Origin: an uncultured Atopobium sp.
GTDB taxonomy: Bacteria; Actinomycetota; Coriobacteriia; Coriobacteriales; Atopobiaceae
Reading direction: 5' to 3'
NCBI GenBank assembly: GCA_937990665.1
Contig: CALKRF010000087.1
Span: 1 to 8,426, forward strand
Length of the DNA: 8,426 bases
Shown here: piece after piece, positions 1 through 5,684 of the stretch
Layout of the letters: each line of letters opens with the position of its first letter
How positions within the stretch are numbered: position 1 is the first letter of the stretch
Notes under the pieces: model-generated
The model's input: the letters and a program-made list of their open reading frames with translations, nothing else
Told to the model about the DNA's origin: nothing
Database searches by the model: none
Translations under genes and position numbers: made by a program

Positions 1-90
1 TGACTTAGGTGTGTTCCGTAGATACAGAATTTATCGATAGTTAAATTTCTTATATTAGTTTATTCATGTTTAAGCATATTAGATGAAGTT

Positions 91-108
91 TATGCATAGA
101 GATGCATA
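91..108. repeat. Short inverted repeat (7-bp arms, 4-base spacer)
   Basis: TATGCAT at 91-97 and ATGCATA at 102-108 are exact reverse complements separated by AGAG. Each arm also contains the self-palindrome ATGCAT, so the site can also be read as two direct copies of ATGCAT 9 bp apart. This symmetry fits a dimeric regulator binding site or a small hairpin. No gene start lies close downstream, so no target can be assigned. It could be chance in AT-rich DNA. Confidence 0.35.
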
Positions 109-254
109 TCAGGTAGTGCAACCGCCTAGCTGCCTGGCTATCTTGATTAAGAACATGTCGATTCTTCAGCAGAACCTACCAAAGCTGCGCTATTTTGTGC
201 GCCAGGCCTAAAAGCCGATGCTAACACGCTGCAGAATCATAATCACCCGCACAA

Positions 255-300
255 TGAACTGCCTCCCATTTCTTATGTCCAAGAAATGGGAGGCAGTTCA
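255..300. repeat. Perfect 46-bp palindrome with 20-bp arms, IS-end-like
   Basis: Positions 255-274 and 281-300 are exact reverse complements (20 of 20) around a 6-base loop ATGTCC. The unit begins TGAACTGCC and ends GGCAGTTCA. The TG...CA boundary and the outer sequence TGAACTGCCTCCCATTTCTT with GGACA just inside on the complementary strand resemble the terminal inverted repeats of IS3-family (IS150-group) insertion sequences, as I recall them. No T-run follows the stem on either strand (CTACAC to the right; TTGTGCG on the complementary strand to the left), so it is not a typical intrinsic terminator. It sits 26 bases past the stop codon of the leftward gene at 327-608, so a structural role at that mRNA end is possible. 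I see no matching direct repeat in the flanking bases (CACAA versus CTACA). Confidence 0.85.
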
Positions 301-326
301 CTACACTGGTAGAAGAGGGTTTTTGT

Positions 327-608
327 TTACATAAAATAAATAACATGGCTAATCTCAAATACGAGAACGAAGGCAAGAAAAACTAAAAGTGAAATCTTTG
401 CCCGTATTTTAAGCTCACTTCTAAAAATGAGGTAGCAATTAATAATTTCAAGCAAAATTGATACTAGGCAAAATAGCAACGGCGGAATAAGTCCCTGTTT
501 CCACAGTAGTCGCGCTCCCTGATAGGCAAGAAAACTAATAAGCAATACTGTGCGAAATGTTTTTCTAGAAATCGGTTCTGAAAAATTAAACATCTTCTCG
601 CCAAACAT
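327..608 (-). CDS. Small hydrophobic membrane protein, function unknown
   Basis: This is a 93-residue leftward gene whose product I do not recognise. A strong ribosome binding site, AGGGAGG on the minus strand (complement of 617-623), lies 8 bases before the ATG at 606-608, which argues that the gene is real despite its size; an internal Met at residue 6 has a poorer site. The protein has a short polar N-terminus with basic residues (about 1-18), then about three hydrophobic segments near residues 19-34, 39-62 and 70-93, separated by short loops with basic residues (KIRAK at about 67-71). That fits a three-helix inner-membrane protein with no visible catalytic motif. It is AT-rich and stands head to head with the SGNH hydrolase, sharing a 117-bp upstream region. 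It may be an accessory gene of narrow distribution. Confidence 0.65.
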   Translation of the reverse strand: MFGEKMFNFSEPISRKTFRTVLLISFLAYQGARLLWKQGLIPPLLFCLVSILLEIINCYLIFRSELKIRAKISLLVFLAFVLVFEISHVIYFM

Positions 609-658
609 ATCTGTTGCCTCCCTATGGACAACAAGAGCAGTTTATTTGTTGCTAAAGA

Positions 659-699
659 TTGTAATACTGTCTATTAACCTCGTAATATATAACTATAGT
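659..699 (+). promoter_or_regulatory. Candidate promoter for the SGNH hydrolase gene
   Basis: TTGTAA at 659-664 followed 18 bases later by TAATAT at 683-688 resembles a sigma-70 type promoter pointing rightward. An alternative -10, TATAGT, lies at 694-699. The start codon at 726 and its ribosome binding site at 716-722 follow at a sensible distance. The region is very AT-rich, so matches of this kind can occur by chance, and I could not find an equally good candidate for the divergent leftward gene. Confidence 0.3.
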
Positions 700-725
700 A
701 ATTTAACTTGTGATTGGAGGTGCGT

Positions 726-1814
726 ATGGAAGTTGGGGAGTGGAGAATTAGTTCGCCAGCATCTAAGTTTTTATTTGGTGCACCATGGACAGAGAAACTT
801 GTTCACGGATGGGTTCATCCACTACGTATTTCTCCCAATCAGCTTAGAGTCATTGGCTCTTGCTCTTCCTGGCACCCCGGTCTTTTTAAACAGATGGTAG
901 CGTGCACTTCAGATATTCAAATTGCCTTTACCACGGACAGCTCAGAAGTGGCGCTTGATCTAAAAATTGACAAAGTTCCTAAGGGAGCCTCTTCTGTTTT
1001 ACAGTTACTTAAAGCTACGTATCTTAAAAAGCTCAGCTCTGTCTTTGTGACGGTTGATGGTAAACCTTACAAGAGCTTCTCACTGGATGATGCAGGTGAA
1101 CATACACTTTCTATTCATCTAGAAACAGAAACCTCTGAAGATGACCTTGCTAGACTTCCAGGTTTTAATGACACGCATCGCGTCATTATTTACTTGCCTT
1201 GTTTACAGAGTGCTTCTGTAAAAAATCTCCGTGGCAACGGCACGTTTTTCTCGCCCGATGAGCCTAAGAAAAAATTGGTGGTGTTTGGCGATTCTATTGC
1301 GCAGGGTTTTGTTGTGGATCGGCCAGACAAAACTTGGCCACGCTGTCTTGCTAAACGCATGAAGCTTGATGTGGTTAACCAGGGAATTGGTGGACAAGTT
1401 TATCAGCCTGGCTTGTATACGTTTATTGAGGATGCTTTTTTAGTTATGGTTGCACTTGGAGCAAATTATCGATACGAAAAATGCTCAAAGTCGCAGGTAA
1501 CACACGATATTCAAAATTCGCTCTGGCAGATTTCTCAGATGTATGCGGATACGCGTGTGGTGGTTCTGACGCCCACGCCTTATTTTGAGGATGCGTATCC
1601 CACGCACCCTTATTCTTGTTTCGCCGAGATTCCGCAAATTATTGAAGAGGTTGCCGGTAAGTTTGGTTTGCAGTGTATTTCTGGAGAAAAACTATTGCCG
1701 CAGGAGAAGAAATATTTTGCTGACGATGTGCATCCAAATTCAAAGGGAGCCGCACTGTTGGCAAAAAATCTGTTTGAAGCCTTAAAACAACCAGCTCAAG
1801 ATAGCCTTTTTTAG
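726..1814 (+). CDS. SGNH/GDSL-type esterase with N-terminal beta-rich domain
   Basis: The product is a 362-residue protein, probably an ester hydrolase or acyl-/acetylesterase of the SGNH superfamily; the substrate cannot be told. Start chosen at ATG 726 because GGAGGTG (716-722) sits just upstream; an in-frame TTG at 714 lies over that site. Residues 1 to about 175 form a probable beta-rich N-terminal domain, like the accessory domain before the catalytic domain in two-domain carbohydrate esterases. The SGNH part begins at LVVFGDSIAQG (184-194) with predicted nucleophile Ser190. Block II is NQGIGG (218-223). Block III is GANYRY (245-250), with Asn247 in place but no following Asp as in the usual GxND. 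Block V is DDVHPN (333-338), giving Asp333 and His336. No signal peptide or membrane segment is visible, suggesting a cytoplasmic enzyme. It appears monocistronic. Confidence 0.85.
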   Translation: MEVGEWRISSPASKFLFGAPWTEKLVHGWVHPLRISPNQLRVIGSCSSWHPGLFKQMVACTSDIQIAFTTDSSEVALDLKIDKVPKGASSVLQLLKATYLKKLSSVFVTVDGKPYKSFSLDDAGEHTLSIHLETETSEDDLARLPGFNDTHRVIIYLPCLQSASVKNLRGNGTFFSPDEPKKKLVVFGDSIAQGFVVDRPDKTWPRCLAKRMKLDVVNQGIGGQVYQPGLYTFIEDAFLVMVALGANYRYEKCSKSQVTHDIQNSLWQISQMYADTRVVVLTPTPYFEDAYPTHPYSCFAEIPQIIEEVAGKFGLQCISGEKLLPQEKKYFADDVHPNSKGAALLAKNLFEALKQPAQDSLF

Positions 1815-1820
1815 ATACCA

Positions 1821-1836
1821 GGCTTTCATAAAAGCT
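1821..1836 (+). other. Weak hairpin after the SGNH hydrolase gene
   Basis: GCTTT (1822-1826) and AAAGC (1831-1835) can pair around a CATA loop, with a possible G-U pair outside (1821/1836). It lies 7 bases after the stop codon. No T-run follows (the next bases are CTCTCAAAA), so it does not meet the usual form of an intrinsic terminator and may only be a small 3' stem. Confidence 0.25.
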
Positions 1837-1880
1837 CTCTCAAAATTCAACACGAGTTTTTGTCCGGTGAAACTTCTACA

Positions 1881-1901
1881 CTAGAGGTGAAAAACATCTA
1901 G
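1881..1901. promoter_or_regulatory. Inverted repeat next to the dgt ribosome binding site
   Basis: CTAGA at 1881-1885 and TCTAG at 1897-1901 are inverted copies separated by 11 bases, and the right arm abuts the AAAGGA ribosome binding site of the next gene (1902-1907). A stem here could partly hide the ribosome binding site, or the symmetry could be an operator. A TACACT sequence at 1877-1882 could serve as a -10 box overlapping the left arm. The arms are short and chance is a real possibility. Confidence 0.25.
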
Positions 1902-1912
1902 AAAGGATACAC

Positions 1913-3154
1913 ATGAACATCACTAATCCTTTTGCACCTCATTTGACCGGGCAACTTACAGAAGAAACTCAGGCCCTTGTAGCTGAGCAAATTGCTAAGG
2001 GCACCTTAAGTCCTTACGCGTGCAAAAATGAAGATATCATTCGCCGAGATTTCACCCATGATCAGGCATCACTTTTGCGTCCCGCTTTTATGCGAGATGT
2101 CGAGAAAATCATGCACACTCCCGCGTATAACAGGCTAAACGGCAAAACACAGGTCTTCTCGTTCCGCGCGCATGATGACATTACGCGTCGTGGCCTTCAT
2201 GAGCAGCTTGTTTGTAGAGTTGCTAAAGACATTGGACGTGCACTTGGCCTTAACCTTGATTTAATTGAGGCAATTGCTCTTGGTCATGACGTGGGACATA
2301 CTCCTTTTGGTCATGCAGGGGAGTATTTCCTCAATGATATTTATCACGAGCAAACGGGACGTTGGTTTTTCCACAACGTACAAAGTGTGCGCGTACTTGA
2401 CGGCCTCTATGCAAGAAACCTCTCTTTGCAGACGCTTGACGGAGTAATCTGCCACAACGGTGAGTTTGAACAGCAGATACTTCAAATGAGTGATCTTTCA
2501 ACTTTTGATGAGTTTGATAAGGTGGTAGAAGATTGCTGGGAGAGAGGCCCTCAGTCTATTGCGCACCTGCGTCCTATGACGCTTGAAGGTTGCGTCATGC
2601 GCATCTCTGACATTATTGCGTATGTCGGAAAAGATAGGCAGGACGCGCTTCGTGCTGGCGCTGCAACAGAAGAAACGTTTGATGATGGTCTTGGTGGCGC
2701 TTATAACGCATGGGCTACCTCTGCTTTCGTTGCAGACATTGTTCAGAATAGCTTTGGTAAGCCTCAGATTTCTCTCTCAGAAGAGGCGTTTAAAGAGATG
2801 AAACGAGCAAAGCGCGAGAATTACCAGAAGATTTATGGTGCATCAGAAGCCAATGGTGATTTCTCTGAGGACATAAAGCACCTGTTTGAGAAGTTGTACG
2901 AATACGAGTTGTCTTCTCTTAAATCTGGCGATCAGAGCCTTGCAATCTTTAAGCATCATATTGAGCCAGTAAGCAGACATCTTTCTAGGTACGGCCATAC
3001 CTATGACTGGAAGAGTGATGCGCATCGCACTGTTGTTGATTTTATTTCTGCAATGACTGATGACTACTTTGTGGTTACCTGTGAAGCGCTCTTCCCAGAA
3101 GCTCAGGAGCTCTTTCCAAAGAGAAGCTACTTTGCAGAAGGAGTACGCGCGTAA
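1913..3154 (+). CDS. dgt: HD-domain dNTP triphosphohydrolase (dGTPase-like)
   Basis: The protein is predicted to hydrolyse deoxynucleoside triphosphates such as dGTP to the nucleoside plus triphosphate, controlling the dNTP pool in the cytoplasm. At 413 residues it fits the shorter dGTPase-like group rather than the roughly 500-residue E. coli enzyme. The HD metal site is complete: His96 in RRGLHEQL, His125-Asp126 in GHDVGHTPFGHAGE (124-137) and Asp233 in RISDIIAYVGKD. The N-terminal family motif is also present as YNRLNGKTQVF (72-82), as is FFHNVQSVRVL (152-162). ATG 1913 follows AAAGGA (1902-1907) at good spacing. In many Actinobacteria a dgt gene precedes dnaG, whereas here the next gene is rarA, so this could be a paralogue. 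True substrate choice among dNTPs cannot be read from sequence; closely related HD proteins act on other nucleotides. Confidence 0.9.
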   Translation: MNITNPFAPHLTGQLTEETQALVAEQIAKGTLSPYACKNEDIIRRDFTHDQASLLRPAFMRDVEKIMHTPAYNRLNGKTQVFSFRAHDDITRRGLHEQLVCRVAKDIGRALGLNLDLIEAIALGHDVGHTPFGHAGEYFLNDIYHEQTGRWFFHNVQSVRVLDGLYARNLSLQTLDGVICHNGEFEQQILQMSDLSTFDEFDKVVEDCWERGPQSIAHLRPMTLEGCVMRISDIIAYVGKDRQDALRAGAATEETFDDGLGGAYNAWATSAFVADIVQNSFGKPQISLSEEAFKEMKRAKRENYQKIYGASEANGDFSEDIKHLFEKLYEYELSSLKSGDQSLAIFKHHIEPVSRHLSRYGHTYDWKSDAHRTVVDFISAMTDDYFVVTCEALFPEAQELFPKRSYFAEGVRA

Positions 3155-3212
3155 GGTTTACCACTCAGTCACGGTGTGGCAAACGGGCACGTAAAGAGCA
3201 TTTGTGTTGAGC

Positions 3213-3234
3213 GGGCTTCTCGCCAAGCTTTTAT
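3213..3234 (+). terminator. Possible weak terminator after dgt
   Basis: GGGCTT (3213-3218) can pair with AAGCTT (3225-3230) around a CTCGCC loop, giving four Watson-Crick and two G-U pairs, with TT (and TTTT counting the end of the stem) at the base. It lies between dgt and rarA. The stem is short and it overlaps the candidate -35 element proposed for rarA, so only one of the two readings may be right. Confidence 0.25.
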
Positions 3235-3255
3235 GTTTGAGACGGGGTAAAATAG
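3226..3255 (+). promoter_or_regulatory. Candidate promoter of rarA, sigma-B-like or sigma-A -10 only
   Basis: GGGTAAAATAG at 3245-3255 lies just before the rarA start. Read as a vegetative promoter, TAAAAT (3248-3253) is a good -10 but no TTGACA-like -35 exists 16-19 bases upstream. Read as a Bacillus-type sigma-B promoter (recalled consensus AGGTTT, 13-15 bases, GGGTAT), AGCTTT (3226-3231), a 13-base spacer and GGGTAA (3245-3250) match 5 of 6 and 5 of 6. Either reading puts the transcription start at or within a few bases of the ATG at 3260. An almost identical element precedes the DUF948/sigma operon at 4635-4645. Confidence 0.45.
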
Positions 3256-3259
3256 CTGC

Positions 3260-4591
3260 ATGGATACTTTATTCTCTGACATGGAACGTGCCGCTAAAAA
3301 AGCTAATGCACCACTTGCTGCTCGTATGCGTCCTACCACGCTTGATGGATACGTGGGTCAGGAAGATGCGGTTGGCCCTGGCTCTTGGCTGCGCAAGGCA
3401 ATTGAGCACGATACACTCTCGTCTGTCTTGCTGTATGGCCCAGCTGGCACTGGTAAGACTACGCTTGCACGCATCATTGCTCACACAACGCACGCAGAAT
3501 TTGTAGAAGTATCTGCAATTACGGGCACTGTAAAAGATCTTCGCAGAGAGATTGAAGCTGCAGAATCAAGGCTTTTAACAGCAGGTAGAAGAACTATTCT
3601 GTTCATTGATGAGATTCATCGTTTTACACGCTCTCAGCAAGATGCCTTGCTTCATGCAGTAGAAGATAGAATAGTTGTACTTATTGGGGCTACTACAGAA
3701 AACCCTTACTTTGAGGTTAATAGCGCTCTGATTTCTCGTTCTCGTGTAGTGGAGCTGCATGCATTGTCAGATGAGGCTATCGATGAGCTCATTCAGCGAG
3801 CACTTGAATCAGAGGATGGCCTAGCTGGCACATTTGTCCTGGAAGAAGATGCTCGTAAAGAGATTGTGACGCTTGCAGGCGGAGATGGCCGCGCAGCCCT
3901 AACTTCACTCGAGCTTGCCTCTCAGATGGTAGATGTTCCAGAATCTGCTGACGACAAAGCATCTGAGCCGCTTGTTATTACCAAGCAAAACGTTCTTGAG
4001 GCAAATCCTCGTCGCGGACTTCCCTACGATAAAGCAGGAGATATGCACTATGACATTATCTCTGCGTTTATTAAGTCCATGCGTGGCTCAGACCCAGATG
4101 CCGCACTGTATTGGCTTGCGCGCATGATTGATGCAGGTGAGGACCCTAAATTTATTGCTCGACGCATTATGATTTTGGCCTCAGAGGATATTGGCAATGC
4201 CGATCCACAGGCGCTGCTCATTGCACATGCAGCATTTAGGTCAGCCGAGGTCATTGGATATCCCGAGTGCAGAATTAACCTTGCGCAAGCAGTTATTTAT
4301 ATGGCACTTGCTCCAAAATCTAATGCTGCAGAAGCTGGTATTGATGCTGCCCTTCATGAGGTTAGAACAGGTCCAAGGCGAGAAGTTCCAAGTTACTTAA
4401 GGGATCGCACGCGCCCTGGTTCTGAGGAGTACGGCAACTACCTCTACCCGCATAACTATCCTGGCGGGTGGATTGAACAGCGTTATCTTCCAGAAGGACT
4501 TGAACGTGGTGCGTTCTTCTCGCCATCTCCAAGAGGTTGGGAAGCGTGGAGAATTGCAGCTACAGAGCGTGATCGTCACGAGGAAGCCTAG
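3260..4591 (+). CDS. rarA: AAA+ ATPase RarA (MgsA/WRNIP1 family)
   Basis: RarA is a replication-associated AAA+ ATPase related to clamp-loader subunits and RuvB; it acts at stalled or gapped replication forks. The 443-residue protein shows the usual order. The N-terminal motif is PLAARMRPTTLDGYVGQ (18-34), then Walker A GPAGTGKT (60-67) and Walker B ILFIDEIH (113-120). Sensor 1 GATTENP (143-149) and a probable arginine finger in SRSRV (159-163) follow. The C-terminal oligomerisation region includes HYDIISAFIKSMRGSDPDAA (263-282) and RRIMILASEDIGNADP (301-316). Length and content look intact. ATG 3260 fits the normal N-terminus of the family, yet no Shine-Dalgarno lies upstream; GGGG at 3244-3247 is 12 bases away. 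With a -10 box ending at 3253, the mRNA is probably leaderless. The start at Met8 would remove family-typical residues and also lacks a binding site. Confidence 0.95.
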   Translation: MDTLFSDMERAAKKANAPLAARMRPTTLDGYVGQEDAVGPGSWLRKAIEHDTLSSVLLYGPAGTGKTTLARIIAHTTHAEFVEVSAITGTVKDLRREIEAAESRLLTAGRRTILFIDEIHRFTRSQQDALLHAVEDRIVVLIGATTENPYFEVNSALISRSRVVELHALSDEAIDELIQRALESEDGLAGTFVLEEDARKEIVTLAGGDGRAALTSLELASQMVDVPESADDKASEPLVITKQNVLEANPRRGLPYDKAGDMHYDIISAFIKSMRGSDPDAALYWLARMIDAGEDPKFIARRIMILASEDIGNADPQALLIAHAAFRSAEVIGYPECRINLAQAVIYMALAPKSNAAEAGIDAALHEVRTGPRREVPSYLRDRTRPGSEEYGNYLYPHNYPGGWIEQRYLPEGLERGAFFSPSPRGWEAWRIAATERDRHEEA

Positions 4592-4601
4592 GAATTTGAA
4601 T

Positions 4602-4639
4602 TACCCAAGTGGGAGCATCAAGAGGACGTTCCTCGGGTA
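4602..4639. promoter_or_regulatory. Nested inverted repeats upstream of the sigma operon
   Basis: TACCC (4602-4606) pairs with GGGTA (4635-4639). Inside lies the perfect element GAGGA (4622-4626), CGT, TCCTC (4630-4634). CCCA/TGGG (4604-4607 and 4610-4613) offers an alternative stem on the left. The right edge coincides with the presumed -10 region at 4635-4645, so a protein bound here could block or activate the promoter. The arms are only 5 bp each. Confidence 0.3.
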
Positions 4640-4645
4640 GAATAG
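4635..4645 (+). promoter_or_regulatory. Candidate -10 element of the DUF948/anti-sigma/sigma operon
   Basis: GGGTAGAATAG matches the element before rarA (3245-3255) at 10 of 11 positions. It contains TAGAAT (4638-4643), a good -10 hexamer. No convincing -35 is present at 16-19 bases for sigma-A, nor an AGGTTT-like box at 13-15 bases for a sigma-B type factor. The predicted transcript would begin near 4650 and have a leader of about 33 bases with a ribosome binding site, unlike rarA. Confidence 0.4.
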
Positions 4646-4682
4646 AAAGAACTGTAACCGTTAGCTTTGAGGGATGGCATAG

Positions 4683-5294
4683 ATGGATTACCTACAGATT
4701 GCCCTTGTAGTCTTAGCCGTAGTTGGTGTTTGGGCCATTGTCGAGGTCGCTCTGACCCTAAGAACAACAAGAAAGTCAATTACTGAGATTACACTCTCAG
4801 CTAACAATACCATTGAGCAGATTCAGCCTGTTATTTCAAAGATTGATGGCATGGTTGATGAGCTTGATCCAACTATCAAGCAGCTACCTGCACTTATGCA
4901 GAAGGTTGATGAGGCTGCAGAGAATGCTAACACTTCTCTTGAGAGCCTCAATGTGGTTCTTGGTGATGTAGCAACTGTTTCAGGTGCTGCTTCTGCAGTA
5001 ACAGCAACGGTCAGCAAGGCTGCAAGCGATGCGGTAACAGGCGTTGTTGAGTCTGTTTCAAAGCTAGGAACTGGTCTTGGCGGATCTTTGAATCCTTCCA
5101 AGCTTGCTGAGGTAGCTCAGGCTCGCCTGAGCGGTGCGACTGCTTCCGCACAACAGAGTGCACAGCGTGCTCAAGAGTATCTTGAGGAGCTTCCTCTGCT
5201 TTCTCAGGACAAGACAAAGCATTCTAAACCAGCTCGCACTGAGCAGTTCTATATTGAGTACGGTTCTGAGTCTTCTCAGAAGTCTGAGGAGTAG
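4683..5294 (+). CDS. DUF948 membrane-anchored coiled-coil protein (YtxG-like)
   Basis: The 203-residue product has one N-terminal membrane segment (about residues 4-26, rich in Val/Ala/Leu/Ile), then a basic stop (RTTRK, 27-31). A long polar helical region follows (about 35-95, with ISKIDGMVDELDPTIKQLPALMQKVDEAAE), typical of DUF948. After that comes an Ala/Ser/Val-rich stretch (95-165) and a charged tail ending QKSEE. It is probably anchored in the membrane with the coiled coil in the cytoplasm; no enzymatic motif is seen. B. subtilis YtxG, as I recall, is a DUF948 protein in the sigma-B general stress regulon, a notable parallel to the sigma factor two genes downstream. ATG 4683 has AGGGA (4670-4674) upstream; the ATG at 4675 is followed at once by TAG. 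It is the probable first gene of the operon. Confidence 0.85.
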   Translation: MDYLQIALVVLAVVGVWAIVEVALTLRTTRKSITEITLSANNTIEQIQPVISKIDGMVDELDPTIKQLPALMQKVDEAAENANTSLESLNVVLGDVATVSGAASAVTATVSKAASDAVTGVVESVSKLGTGLGGSLNPSKLAEVAQARLSGATASAQQSAQRAQEYLEELPLLSQDKTKHSKPARTEQFYIEYGSESSQKSEE

Positions 5295-5300
5295 ATTGTA

Positions 5301-5684
5301 ATGACACAAAAAATTGTTGAGCTTTCCGCTCCAGCAGATCCAACATTTGCTCGTTCAGTCAGAATGATGGCTGCTAATCTTGCTGTTTTGTGCAAGATGA
5401 ACGTTGATGAGCTTGAAGATGTCAAAATGGCCGCAGAAGAAGGCTTTGTCTTTGCTTGTGGCACTCAGAAAGACTCTGTAGATATTACGTTTACCCTCGA
5501 AGACAATACTATGGCTATTGATTTTGACTTGGGTGATGAGGATCCAGTTGAGTCTGAGACAGATAATTCTCAGCCACTAGAGCTTGTAGAACTATTGCTC
5601 TCCGCTATTTGTGATGAGTTTGCACTTAGCGATGACGGTTATACGCTTCATCTTGTAAAGATTTCTGGCGGTGCACATGCCTAA
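5301..5684 (+). CDS. RsbW/SpoIIAB-like anti-sigma factor with degenerate ATP site
   Basis: The 127-residue protein aligns by eye with GHKL-fold anti-sigma factors such as RsbW and SpoIIAB: an N-terminal strand then SAPADPTFARSVRMMAANLAVL (9-30), the N-box helix ELEDVKMAAEEG (37-48), strands VDITFTLEDNTMAIDF (60-75) and a C-terminal YTLHLVKI (114-121). By comparison with SpoIIAB, Glu47 fits the catalytic base, but the N-box Asn that binds Mg-ATP is Phe51. The G1 box keeps Asp76 and Gly78 but has Glu80 for the last glycine. The G2 glycines are missing (QPLELVELLL, 91-100), and the ATP-lid segment is short. It may therefore bind sigma without kinase activity. GAGGAG (5286-5291) is its ribosome binding site, inside the end of the preceding gene; its own end overlaps the sigma gene. 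No RsbV-like partner gene is seen nearby. Confidence 0.75.
   Translation: MTQKIVELSAPADPTFARSVRMMAANLAVLCKMNVDELEDVKMAAEEGFVFACGTQKDSVDITFTLEDNTMAIDFDLGDEDPVESETDNSQPLELVELLLSAICDEFALSDDGYTLHLVKISGGAHA

Larger units (their letters stand above)
1..326. other. Non-coding or decayed region with no supported gene
   Basis: I see no gene with a start codon and ribosome binding site in this stretch. It is AT-rich in the first 110 bases. It contains an inverted repeat (91-108) and a long perfect palindrome (255-300), listed separately. A start-less open stretch on the plus strand runs from the TAA at 148-150 to the TAG at 310-312 and passes straight through the palindrome. On the opposite strand a short open stretch covers roughly 154-240. 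Both could be decayed coding sequence, but neither has a recognisable domain. No tRNA cloverleaf or CRISPR repeat is visible. The region is most simply read as an intergenic zone that has had mobile-element activity. Confidence 0.6.

Noticed and set aside
255..322. Palindrome at 255-300 as an intrinsic terminator
   Set aside because: The stem is strong but no T-run follows within a few bases on either strand; the TTTTT at 320-324 is about 20 bases away from the stem.
1..326. tRNA, CRISPR array or complete IS element
   Set aside because: No cloverleaf, no regularly spaced repeats and no transposase frame could be found; only end-like sequence is present.
714..725. TTG at 714 as start of the SGNH hydrolase
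   Set aside because: The TTG overlaps the GGAGGTG that serves the ATG at 726, so the extra four residues are unlikely to be translated.
550..900. Plus-strand open frame of 116 codons
   Set aside because: It overlaps the leftward membrane protein gene and the start of the SGNH hydrolase in another frame, has no good ribosome binding site and no recognisable domain.
3204..3506. Plus-strand open frame of 100 codons over the rarA start
   Set aside because: It is out of frame with rarA, which carries family motifs from residue 18 onward; no ribosome binding site supports it.
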